Part shown: positions 44,256-50,502 of the stretch, one piece after another
Position numbering within the stretch: position 1 is the stretch's first letter
Layout: each line of letters begins with the position of its first letter
The notes under the pieces: model-generated
The model's database searches: none
Told to the model about the DNA's origin: nothing
The model's input: the letters and a program-made list of their open reading frames with translations, nothing else
Position numbers and translations under genes: made by a program
Origin: Acinetobacter lwoffii
GTDB taxonomy: Bacteria > Pseudomonadota > Gammaproteobacteria > Pseudomonadales > Moraxellaceae
Direction of reading: 5' to 3'
NCBI GenBank assembly: GCA_013530545.1
Contig: SPVA01000029.1
Coordinates: forward strand, 1-50,502
Length of the DNA stretch: 50,502 bases

Positions 44256-46055
44256 ATGCTCAAGAAGAGCATAGGCATAGCTTTGCTATGTATAGCGGGG
44301 CAGTCGTATAGTGCAGATATTATTGTAACCACTACAGAAGATATTGAAAAAGATGACAAGGAATGTTCACTTCGAGAAGCTGTTGAGTATGTTAACCGTG
44401 GCTTAGCTAAATCAGGTTTTATGGGGTGTGGTGGGGAGAACTCATCCAGTACCATTATTTTAAAAGAAAAAAATACCTATGTGTTGAACCAGCATATTGC
44501 GATCAAAAAATCTCTTACCATCCGTGCGGTCGCAGAAAGTGATGGTGAATTCAGTACGGATGAAAAAGCATTAGGTTTGTATAATGCTCATATTCAAATG
44601 AAAGGTACCGATAATCTTTTCCGGATCAACAGTACAGATACATTGGTTCAGTTAAATTTGAAGGAACTGGATCTTGAAGGCTGTGGTAAAACCAGTTGTG
44701 CTGAACAAGGTGGCCTAATTTATAATAAAGGTCAGCTAATTCTAGAATATAACCGTCTATTTAATGCTGCTGCCAACTTGGGTGGGGCAATTTATAATGC
44801 TGGCAAGTTTGGTCAGAACTTAACAAGCCGTGCACAAATTAAAAATAGTCTGATCGAAAATAATAAAGCCCAACGAGGCGGGATCCTGTATAGCGAGCTA
44901 CCTGCTTTCCTCATTTATCAAAGTGTACTTAAAAATAACCAGACACTGGATAATTCAGCGACCAATATTTATAGCGCGGGACAGTTTGCTGACTCCAGTA
45001 AAGATCAAGGTATTAGTGGGGAGATATTAAGTAGTACGATACTAAAAAATAAGGGTGTACTCATTAATGTCCTGGACGGGATGGGATTGAATAATCTCAC
45101 CATGGTTGATAATGAAAATACTGCTTTAAATATCCATGCACCGTATGGAAGAGCTTATGTAGCGAATAGTATTATTTTAAGAAATGGTACACAGGATTGC
45201 CAAATTATCACTGGTGATAAGTCTGTGTCACAAAATAATCTGCTGACAGCCTCGTGTGGTGTAGGGGATGCCGTCGCGCCGAACCAGTTTTGGAATGGTA
45301 CACGACTTTTTGCTGAATCCTCAGATAAAAGTGAAGGTATTTGTCAGACCCTACAAGAAAATAATAATGCCATACTTTGTCCATATAGCGTTCCTAAAGG
45401 ACAATTTCTCGGTTATATGCGCCCACGAATTTTGTTGAACTATATCCTTGTGAGTGAATCACCGATTGTGAATAGAGGCACAGGATTGAGTTTAGCAAAT
45501 CCAACGGTAGCATGTGAAGCGGCAGATCAGCGCGGGATCAACCGTTTGATGGATAATCTGTTTTGTGATCGTGGTGCTGTTGAAATCACGATACCAATCT
45601 CAGGCAGTCTGGTGGGACAAGATCTGTTAAAGGGTGAAATTGCCAAGTTTTCAATTGAATCTTATCTGGGAGATAGTGATTTAATTCCAAAAGAACAGTG
45701 TAATGCCATTGTTGGTCAGAATCCGACGGGGGAGCCTTGGCAAGATGGCTGTTTGAAAGTGGTACAAACCAAAACAGCTTCCAAGGGTAAAACAATCATC
45801 GATATTCATGGCAATGTCGTTTATACCCCGGATTCTACCTGGCATGGAGCAGATATTTTCGAACTACAAGTGGTGACCTCATCGACACGGTTTAATAAAA
45901 GTAAACCTTATTTGACTATTACTACTCAAATTGTTCAGGAGCCAAAAAATGAAATGGAAGACAAAGCAGTCAAAACTTCAGGCGGCTCATGGGGTGGTGG
46001 TGGGCTACTGATTTTACTCGGATTAATAGGTTTACGCCGTGGATTAAAAGATTAA
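44256..46055 (+). CDS. CSLREA-domain protein with GlyGly-CTERM tail (1)
   Basis: A 599-residue exported protein. A signal peptide (MLKKSIGIALLCIAGQSYSA) is followed at about residue 35 by CSLREAVEY, the CSLREA motif, then a right-handed beta-helix-like repeat region to about 400 with many Asn and short beta strands (LIENNKAQRGG). EAADQRGINRL and CDRGAVEI form the conserved end block. Residues about 450-565 form a beta-sandwich-like module (HGNVVYTPDSTWHGADIFEL). The C-terminus GGSWGGGGLLILLGLIGLRR is a GlyGly-CTERM sorting tail, processed by rhombosortase in relatives. RBS AAGGAGAAGG is strong. It is nine bases upstream of its paralogue. Confidence 0.8.
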   Translation: MLKKSIGIALLCIAGQSYSADIIVTTTEDIEKDDKECSLREAVEYVNRGLAKSGFMGCGGENSSSTIILKEKNTYVLNQHIAIKKSLTIRAVAESDGEFSTDEKALGLYNAHIQMKGTDNLFRINSTDTLVQLNLKELDLEGCGKTSCAEQGGLIYNKGQLILEYNRLFNAAANLGGAIYNAGKFGQNLTSRAQIKNSLIENNKAQRGGILYSELPAFLIYQSVLKNNQTLDNSATNIYSAGQFADSSKDQGISGEILSSTILKNKGVLINVLDGMGLNNLTMVDNENTALNIHAPYGRAYVANSIILRNGTQDCQIITGDKSVSQNNLLTASCGVGDAVAPNQFWNGTRLFAESSDKSEGICQTLQENNNAILCPYSVPKGQFLGYMRPRILLNYILVSESPIVNRGTGLSLANPTVACEAADQRGINRLMDNLFCDRGAVEITIPISGSLVGQDLLKGEIAKFSIESYLGDSDLIPKEQCNAIVGQNPTGEPWQDGCLKVVQTKTASKGKTIIDIHGNVVYTPDSTWHGADIFELQVVTSSTRFNKSKPYLTITTQIVQEPKNEMEDKAVKTSGGSWGGGGLLILLGLIGLRRGLKD

Positions 46056-46064
46056 GGAAAAATC

Positions 46065-48476
46065 ATGAAAAATTATAAAAAAGGACTGCTTGCGGCCATG
46101 ATTTTATCTGCCATGAGTTTGATGGCAGCCGAAGATAAAACGATATATGTAACTACTTTTGCTGATGAAGATGGCGAGAATAATAGTGCCTGTTCTTTGC
46201 GAGAAGCCATTAAAACTGCAAAACTGGATAAATCTTATGGCGGATGTAATGTAGGACGTACGCTTCGATTGGATGGTTCAGCTGCAGATGTGATTCAGCT
46301 TGAAGCAGGCGAGTACAAATTAGATAAAGAGCTGATCGTAGAGTCAGCGCTCAAAATTTATGGGAAAACTCCGCTTAACTATGCTAGTCGTAGTCCGATT
46401 ACGCTGTTATATCCAACCCGGGAGGCTTTAAAAAGTACTATTTCGGGCCAGGGGAAAACCAGATTATTTAATAGTATGGCCAGTCAATCCAGTCTGGAAA
46501 TTCATCATCTGATCTTAAAGGATGGCTATGCAGCAATAAATACCTTGGATAAAGGTAATGGCGGTACTTTTTATGTAGCAGGGCCTTTAAGTATTAATAC
46601 CAGTGAAATAGTAAATTCCCGAGCAGCTGCAGAAGGTGGTGCGATTTATAGTGTAGCAATGAATACGGAAAGGAATATTGTCATTCAGGATTCTTTGATT
46701 CAAAAAAATCAGGCGAGTTCATATGGTAGTGTTCTGGCGATGGATTGTCAGGGAAATTTAGGTACAACTCAAACCAATGTGAAAATTAATTCCAGTAGTA
46801 TTGTTAAAAATGGTTCAGACACTGCTAACAGTATTATTGATTTTTGTGGCTATGCCACAGTAGAAATTGTTAACTCTACTATTGCGAAGAATACTGCCAG
46901 TACCACAGGACATATTGTGCGTATGACGAATGAAGTTAATCGTCCGCTCAGTAAATTCTCCAGTTTAACTGCATTAAGTAATACTATTGTTGAAAATACA
47001 GCCCAATCTACTTTATTTTATGACAATACCGGGTTTAGGTATTTTAATTTCAATATTTTAGCCTTTAACCAAGGCCTGTCTTGTGAATATGCCTTAAATC
47101 AGGGAAATCCGACCATGGCACAACGTGTTGAATTTTCTACAATTCGAAATGCAATTCAAACGACTGGGCCATCACGTTGCGTATTGCCAGAATTAGACGA
47201 AGATACTACTTCAAATAATCTTGATGTCTCTAACAATATAATCAGCAGTTTATTAACAAATTATATTGAGCCTGCTATTGATAATCGCTATTTAGGGCTG
47301 TATTACCCGCGTGATAATCAGACCGCAACGGATTTGGTAGATATCGGGGTGAGTGGCTGTATTGAACAAGACCAGCGTGGTATTGATCGTGTGATTGGAT
47401 CCACATTAACATTTGATCCAAGTGCAAAAAATACCTGCGAGATCGGCTCAGTTGAAATCCGACGTTTGACTGCAGCCGATATTACGGACTTGCAAAATAA
47501 GAGTTTGGTAGAACTCAATGACTTTTATCAGGAGAATATAGATGATCTCGAAGAAATCATTGCTGATAAAAATACTCCAGAAAATGAGCTTTCTGGTTTA
47601 AAAGAAGAATTGAAAAGTTATCAGGATTTGCTTAAATATACCAAGCAATATCAGAAATATCGTGCAATCTATATTAATCCTTTTATCTTGGCTATGCCTC
47701 AAGAAACTCTAACCAATGATAAGATTCAAATTAAAGCCTTAAATTCACAAAATTATGAGGTCAGTGTAAAAACTTTAGGTGTTGGTAAGTTAGTTGGTAC
47801 AGGCAATTCGACCACTGTGGAAGGAAATCCAAATGATCCAAATCTTAAATGTGAGTGGAAACCTGATTTAAACCGGATCATGATGTATCGCACTGATGGT
47901 AAGCAGACTAGTTCGGTTGATATGGAGTTCTGTAGTTATACCCTTAAAGACCCGGCTACAGGTGCCAGCAATGCTGGCCTCTTAAGAGCAGCTTTTAACA
48001 ACATTGCACCGATTGCAAAAGATGATGAATATCGGCTTAGTCCAGAGAATAATCTTACAGTGACGGTAAATCCGCTTGAAAATGATAGTGATGATGGGGA
48101 TGGGCCTCTACCATCAGGAAAGTCGGCTTTTTATCAAGATAAAGATGGAAAAGAGATCCCGATTCATATTGTTAAGCTGCCTGCGGGAGTTTCACTGAAG
48201 GCAGAGCGACAAGGAGCATGTCCTGATACCTATCAAAATCAGACCTGTTATGGTGGACAGCTGACATTTAGTGTAAAAAATAATTTAAGCCAGGCAAATT
48301 ACAGCATGGATTATGCGATTTTCGATGCTGATGAAAAAATGTCAGAAAAAGCGATAATCTTGTTACGTAATACAGTTAAAAATACGAATACGTCCTCAAG
48401 TGGTGGTGGGGCAATTGGAATGTGGGGGCTACTGGGATTATTAGGACTAGTAGGTTATCGCCGCTTAAGAAAATAA
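46065..48476 (+). CDS. CSLREA-domain protein with GlyGly-CTERM tail (2)
   Basis: An 803-residue paralogue of the preceding protein. A signal peptide (to about AMSLMAAEDK) leads to CSLREAIKTAK near residue 44, then a beta-helix-like region to about 400 with the same DQRGIDRV and CEIGSVEI block. It differs downstream: a charged coiled-coil segment (about 470-530, DDLEEIIADKNTPENELSGL) is followed by a beta-rich module with APIAKDDEYRLSPENN and ENDSDDGDGP, acidic and cadherin/Ig-like. The tail SSSGGGAIGMWGLLGLLGLV plus a basic end is again GlyGly-CTERM type. It is probably co-transcribed with the first, and a strong terminator follows. Confidence 0.8.
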   Translation: MKNYKKGLLAAMILSAMSLMAAEDKTIYVTTFADEDGENNSACSLREAIKTAKLDKSYGGCNVGRTLRLDGSAADVIQLEAGEYKLDKELIVESALKIYGKTPLNYASRSPITLLYPTREALKSTISGQGKTRLFNSMASQSSLEIHHLILKDGYAAINTLDKGNGGTFYVAGPLSINTSEIVNSRAAAEGGAIYSVAMNTERNIVIQDSLIQKNQASSYGSVLAMDCQGNLGTTQTNVKINSSSIVKNGSDTANSIIDFCGYATVEIVNSTIAKNTASTTGHIVRMTNEVNRPLSKFSSLTALSNTIVENTAQSTLFYDNTGFRYFNFNILAFNQGLSCEYALNQGNPTMAQRVEFSTIRNAIQTTGPSRCVLPELDEDTTSNNLDVSNNIISSLLTNYIEPAIDNRYLGLYYPRDNQTATDLVDIGVSGCIEQDQRGIDRVIGSTLTFDPSAKNTCEIGSVEIRRLTAADITDLQNKSLVELNDFYQENIDDLEEIIADKNTPENELSGLKEELKSYQDLLKYTKQYQKYRAIYINPFILAMPQETLTNDKIQIKALNSQNYEVSVKTLGVGKLVGTGNSTTVEGNPNDPNLKCEWKPDLNRIMMYRTDGKQTSSVDMEFCSYTLKDPATGASNAGLLRAAFNNIAPIAKDDEYRLSPENNLTVTVNPLENDSDDGDGPLPSGKSAFYQDKDGKEIPIHIVKLPAGVSLKAERQGACPDTYQNQTCYGGQLTFSVKNNLSQANYSMDYAIFDADEKMSEKAIILLRNTVKNTNTSSSGGGAIGMWGLLGLLGLVGYRRLRK

Positions 48477-48493
48477 AATATGATTGAAACATC

Positions 48494-48521
48494 AAAAAAG
48501 CCTCCATATGGAGGCTTTTTT
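48494..48521. terminator. bidirectional terminator after the CSLREA operon
   Basis: Perfect 12-bp stem AAAAAAGCCTCC (48494-48505) and GGAGGCTTTTTT (48510-48521), loop ATAT. It serves both converging units. Confidence 0.9.
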
Positions 48522-48532
48522 ATATTAAGTTT

Positions 48533-48943
48533 TTAATGCGAGTTAGGCTGCTGAGTCACTTGCTGATATTTGAGAATGTATTCTTCGCGAATGGCAAGGC
48601 GTTGCTCAGGAGACGCTTTTTGCATACGTGCGCCCAGTTCTTTGCGTTCCTGACTGCTCATCATTTGCCAAGTCTCACGCATTCTCTGTTTTTCCGCATC
48701 AGGGAGTTGAGTAAACCAGTCCATACGCTGCTGCAAGCTGACACGTTGTTGTTCGGGGATTTCTTTTAGAGATTGGTAACGTTTAATCAGTGCCAATTGT
48801 TCAGAATCAGAAAGACTATCCCAAGTATCAGTTACTTGGGTATTCGCATCCTTGGAAAATAGCCAAAAACGTTCAAATCCTGCAAAGCTGGTTTGCAGAA
48901 AACTGAATGCACAAAAAGCAATCGCCAATTTTTTAGCTGCCAT
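48533..48943 (-). CDS. DUF3106 periplasmic protein
   Basis: A 136-residue protein. ATG 48943 gives a normal signal peptide (MAAKKLAIAFCAFSFLQTSFA), while the in-frame GTG at 48961 adds six residues. The mature part is helical with several repeats of the pattern L-[S/P]-x-x-[E/Q]-[Q/R] (LSDSEQLALIKRYQ, LPDAEKQRMRETWQ, SPEQRLAIREEY), the hallmark of DUF3106, which resembles the stress sensors CpxP/Spy. Its start overlaps the end of the preceding membrane protein by 11 bases, so it is third in the sigma-factor operon. A chaperone or sensor role is inference. Confidence 0.75.
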   Translation of the reverse strand: MAAKKLAIAFCAFSFLQTSFAGFERFWLFSKDANTQVTDTWDSLSDSEQLALIKRYQSLKEIPEQQRVSLQQRMDWFTQLPDAEKQRMRETWQMMSSQERKELGARMQKASPEQRLAIREEYILKYQQVTQQPNSH

Positions 48944-49250
48944 GTGGAACTTTGTCCTCACCTAAAACCATTAACATTTCTAAATCTTCAAGCATTTGCG
49001 GAGACAGTTTTGGGACTGACACCATTTGAGTTTGTGGTTCGTTATGGTCCGAAAGATTTGGTAATATCACAACGCCTGCAATCGCAGCTGCCAAAGCAAA
49101 ACCTGACATTTTTAGAAATGCAAAGCGTGAATGTTTTGAATCCTGAATTTCTTCAAGAACATGGTGCATGACAACAGGTTTGTCTTTATGTTGTTGTGCC
49201 AGTCCATCAAGTTTGGAAGTTACTTGTTTTAAGAAATCATCTTGATTCAT
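48933..49250 (-). CDS. small membrane protein, likely anti-sigma-type partner (DUF3619-like)
   Basis: A 105-residue protein with a cytoplasmic N-terminus of about 45 residues, one membrane helix at about 48-65 (LKMSGFALAAAIAGVVILP) and a periplasmic tail of 40 residues. Its ATG overlaps the sigma-factor stop (ATGA). Topology and position between a sigma factor and a DUF3106 protein match small DUF3619-type partners that are thought to hold or tune the sigma factor at the membrane. No zinc-binding anti-sigma motif (HX3CX2C) is visible. Confidence 0.65.
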   Translation of the reverse strand: MNQDDFLKQVTSKLDGLAQQHKDKPVVMHHVLEEIQDSKHSRFAFLKMSGFALAAAIAGVVILPNLSDHNEPQTQMVSVPKLSPQMLEDLEMLMVLGEDKVPHGS

Positions 49251-49882
49251 TCGGATGACCCTCCCAGATATGGATTTAAATGCGCTAAAGAGGCACGTAA
49301 GCCTTGGATAGCACGGTGATAATGGGTTTTTACACTGCCTTCTGTACAGTTCATAATTTGTGCGGTGGTATGCGTATCAAATCCTTCCCAGGCTCTTAAC
49401 ATAAATGCCTGCTGCTGACGCACAGGCAATTTTGCAATCGCTTCTTGGATTTCTTCAGCAGTGACTGCCTGATCGAGAAAGTCCAGCGGCGTTGGTGTTG
49501 ATTCATCGACGACATCATCAAATTCAATTTCGTCGTCATCGAGACTGACTTTCTTGAAAAAGGAAAACATTTGACCACGCCGTGACTCTTTACGACGCCA
49601 GTCCTGTAACTTGTTGTTGAGAATGGTATAAAATAGGGGATACCATTCTTCAGTACTTTTTTCTGCATAGGATTTGTGTAAGGAAATGAAAGCTTCCTGA
49701 ACCAGATCCATGGCAATACCATGATGACCTTGAGTCGCACTTTCCATCATCACCAAGGCACGCCCAGTCACATCCTGCATGAAATTCTTCAGACGTGCTT
49801 CAGCCGTACTCTTCAGAATACTTACATCGTGTGTTTGCAACTGTTTTGGTGCTAAATCCATTGAGATGGAAAATCCTGTCAT
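49247..49882 (-). CDS. ECF-type RNA polymerase sigma factor
   Basis: An alternative sigma factor of about 211 residues. Region 2 (about 45-110) contains DLVQEAFISLHKSY and FYTILNNKLQDWRRKESRR; region 4 (about 150-210) has AIAKLPVRQQQAFMLRAWEG and the helix-turn-helix TTAQIMNCTEGSVKTHYHRA. I choose ATG 49882, with GGTGGG about 7 bases upstream; an in-frame TTG at 49948 would add 22 residues. An acidic linker (DDDEIEFDDVVDEST) separates the domains. It heads a three-gene operon with a small membrane protein and DUF3106. What it controls is unknown. Confidence 0.82.
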   Translation of the reverse strand: MTGFSISMDLAPKQLQTHDVSILKSTAEARLKNFMQDVTGRALVMMESATQGHHGIAMDLVQEAFISLHKSYAEKSTEEWYPLFYTILNNKLQDWRRKESRRGQMFSFFKKVSLDDDEIEFDDVVDESTPTPLDFLDQAVTAEEIQEAIAKLPVRQQQAFMLRAWEGFDTHTTAQIMNCTEGSVKTHYHRAIQGLRASLAHLNPYLGGSSE

Positions 49883-49897
49883 TGGACACCCACCATT

Positions 49898-49931
49898 ATT
49901 CCCAAGTTCATAATCATATAACGTTGGGAAT
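49898..49931 (-). promoter_or_regulatory. inverted repeat in the sigma-factor leader
   Basis: ATTCCCAA (49898-49905) and TTGGGAAT (49924-49931) are perfect 8-bp arms 18 bases apart. On the minus strand the hairpin lies just before the Shine-Dalgarno of ATG 49882. If the TTG at 49948 is the true start the repeat is coding instead. Confidence 0.4.
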
Positions 49932-50028
49932 CCTGGTTTGGTTGACAATTAAGTTTATTATTTTTGTAGTTTAATCTATTTTATACACGGGCAGGGTCGT
50001 ATTAAAACACTGTAACCTAAATCCCTAA

Positions 50029-50502
50029 TTAGATACGTTGACGTACCATTTCGAAAAAACAGATCGAACCCGCAATGGCGACATTCAGTGATTCCTGACC
50101 CCCAGGTTGCGGAATGCTCACGGCTTCAGCATGTTGCATCGCATAATCAGACACGCCTTGGCCTTCATTGCCCAGAATCCACACGCAAGGTTTACGTAAG
50201 TCTTTTGAATATAGGCTTTCAGCACGGTGTGAGCTGGTTACATAAACAGGGATTTGAAATTGCTCAAGAATTTGTTCAAGCGAAATATTTTCAAAGGTTT
50301 GCAGTGTGAAATGTGCACCCATACCGGCACGTAATACGCGTGGAGACCAGAGCGATGCAGAACCTTTGGTACACACAATTTGTTCAATACCGGCAGCAGC
50401 AGCAGAGCGAAGCAGGGTGCCTACATTACCCGGATCCTGTACATTTTCCAGAATCAAAGTGTCTGCTTTAAAATCCAATGCATAATTTGCTGTTGGTAAA
50501 GT
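50029..50502 (-). CDS. TrmH-family RNA 2'-O-methyltransferase (partial, 5' end outside window)
   Basis: The frame stays open past TTG 50478 to the window edge (ANYALDFKAD), so the N-terminus is cut off; at least 157 residues are present. The SPOUT/TrmH domain shows all three motifs: ENVQDPGNVGTLLRSA (motif 1, with catalytic Arg), WILGNEGQGVS (motif 2) and VSIPQPGGQESLNVAIAG (motif 3), the knotted SAM site. Family members methylate ribose of tRNA or 23S rRNA. The N-terminal substrate-binding domain that would identify RlmB, TrmH or TsnR types is missing, so the target is open. Confidence 0.88.
   Translation of the reverse strand, partial: TLPTANYALDFKADTLILENVQDPGNVGTLLRSAAAAGIEQIVCTKGSASLWSPRVLRAGMGAHFTLQTFENISLEQILEQFQIPVYVTSSHRAESLYSKDLRKPCVWILGNEGQGVSDYAMQHAEAVSIPQPGGQESLNVAIAGSICFFEMVRQRI

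Noticed and set aside
1..50502. tRNA, rRNA, CRISPR arrays, integrases of mobile elements, toxin-antitoxin or restriction genes
   Set aside because: None was recognised on either strand. XerC is the housekeeping recombinase by its position after dapF.

Overview
The window looks like chromosomal DNA of an Acinetobacter-type gammaproteobacterium (Moraxellaceae). It is moderately AT-rich. Many genes recall that family: a DUF3325/PepSY/DUF3649 iron operon, RadA, an lptM-lysA-dapF-xerC block, etfBA, gyrA, serC, a LolC/E-type permease with LolD, a ComEC/ComA-type competence channel, purM-purN facing perM-hda, and tandem CSLREA/GlyGly-CTERM proteins. No tRNA, rRNA, CRISPR array, prophage or complete insertion sequence was seen. 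Most of the window is ordinary housekeeping DNA with well-formed hairpin terminators between units.

Layout. 1-0.34 kb: an unexplained edge region. 0.34-4.6 kb (minus): a Sel1-repeat protein, a three-gene iron-linked membrane operon behind a probable Fur box, and a Tim44-domain membrane protein. 4.7-9.8 kb: radA, a small unknown, and two divergent amino-acid transporters (AGCS type and CycA type). 9.9-14.0 kb (plus): the LPS-assembly lipoprotein lptM, the last lysine-pathway genes lysA and dapF, an alpha/beta hydrolase, and xerC. 14.2-16.0 kb: a small unknown, then an Lrp-like regulator divergent from a LysE/RhtB exporter, with an Lrp-like operator between them. 16.3-19.1 kb: an inverted-repeat cluster ahead of etfB-etfA, then a frameshifted membrane gene. 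19.3-22.9 kb: gyrA with a long CTD insertion and a leader hairpin, and a lipoprotein. 22.9-27.7 kb (minus): a translationally coupled TolC-HlyD-permease-permease export operon with no ATPase gene. 28.0-30.7 kb: serC, a probable 46-residue membrane protein, a very AT-rich gap, and an unknown 312-residue protein. 30.9-34.9 kb: a YaiI-family protein, an EamA transporter, a PilZ protein and the Lol ABC genes. 34.9-40.3 kb: comEC with a frameshift in an A8 run, a lipid A acyltransferase-like protein, an SppA-like peptidase and a hydrolase. 40.4-44.1 kb: purM followed by a frame-broken purN (minus), and perM-hda (plus). 44.2-48.5 kb: two large secreted CSLREA proteins with GlyGly-CTERM tails. 48.5-50.5 kb (minus): a sigma factor/membrane protein/DUF3106 operon and the 3' part of a TrmH-family RNA methyltransferase that runs off the window.

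The most noteworthy points are the ATPase-less export operon, the inverted repeats in front of etfBA, three broken reading frames (comEC, purN and a membrane protein; two are consistent with one missing base in a homopolymer), the GyrA insertion, the small membrane ORF after serC, and the paired CSLREA/GlyGly-CTERM proteins. I did not find a clear defence system or other wholly new multi-gene system.
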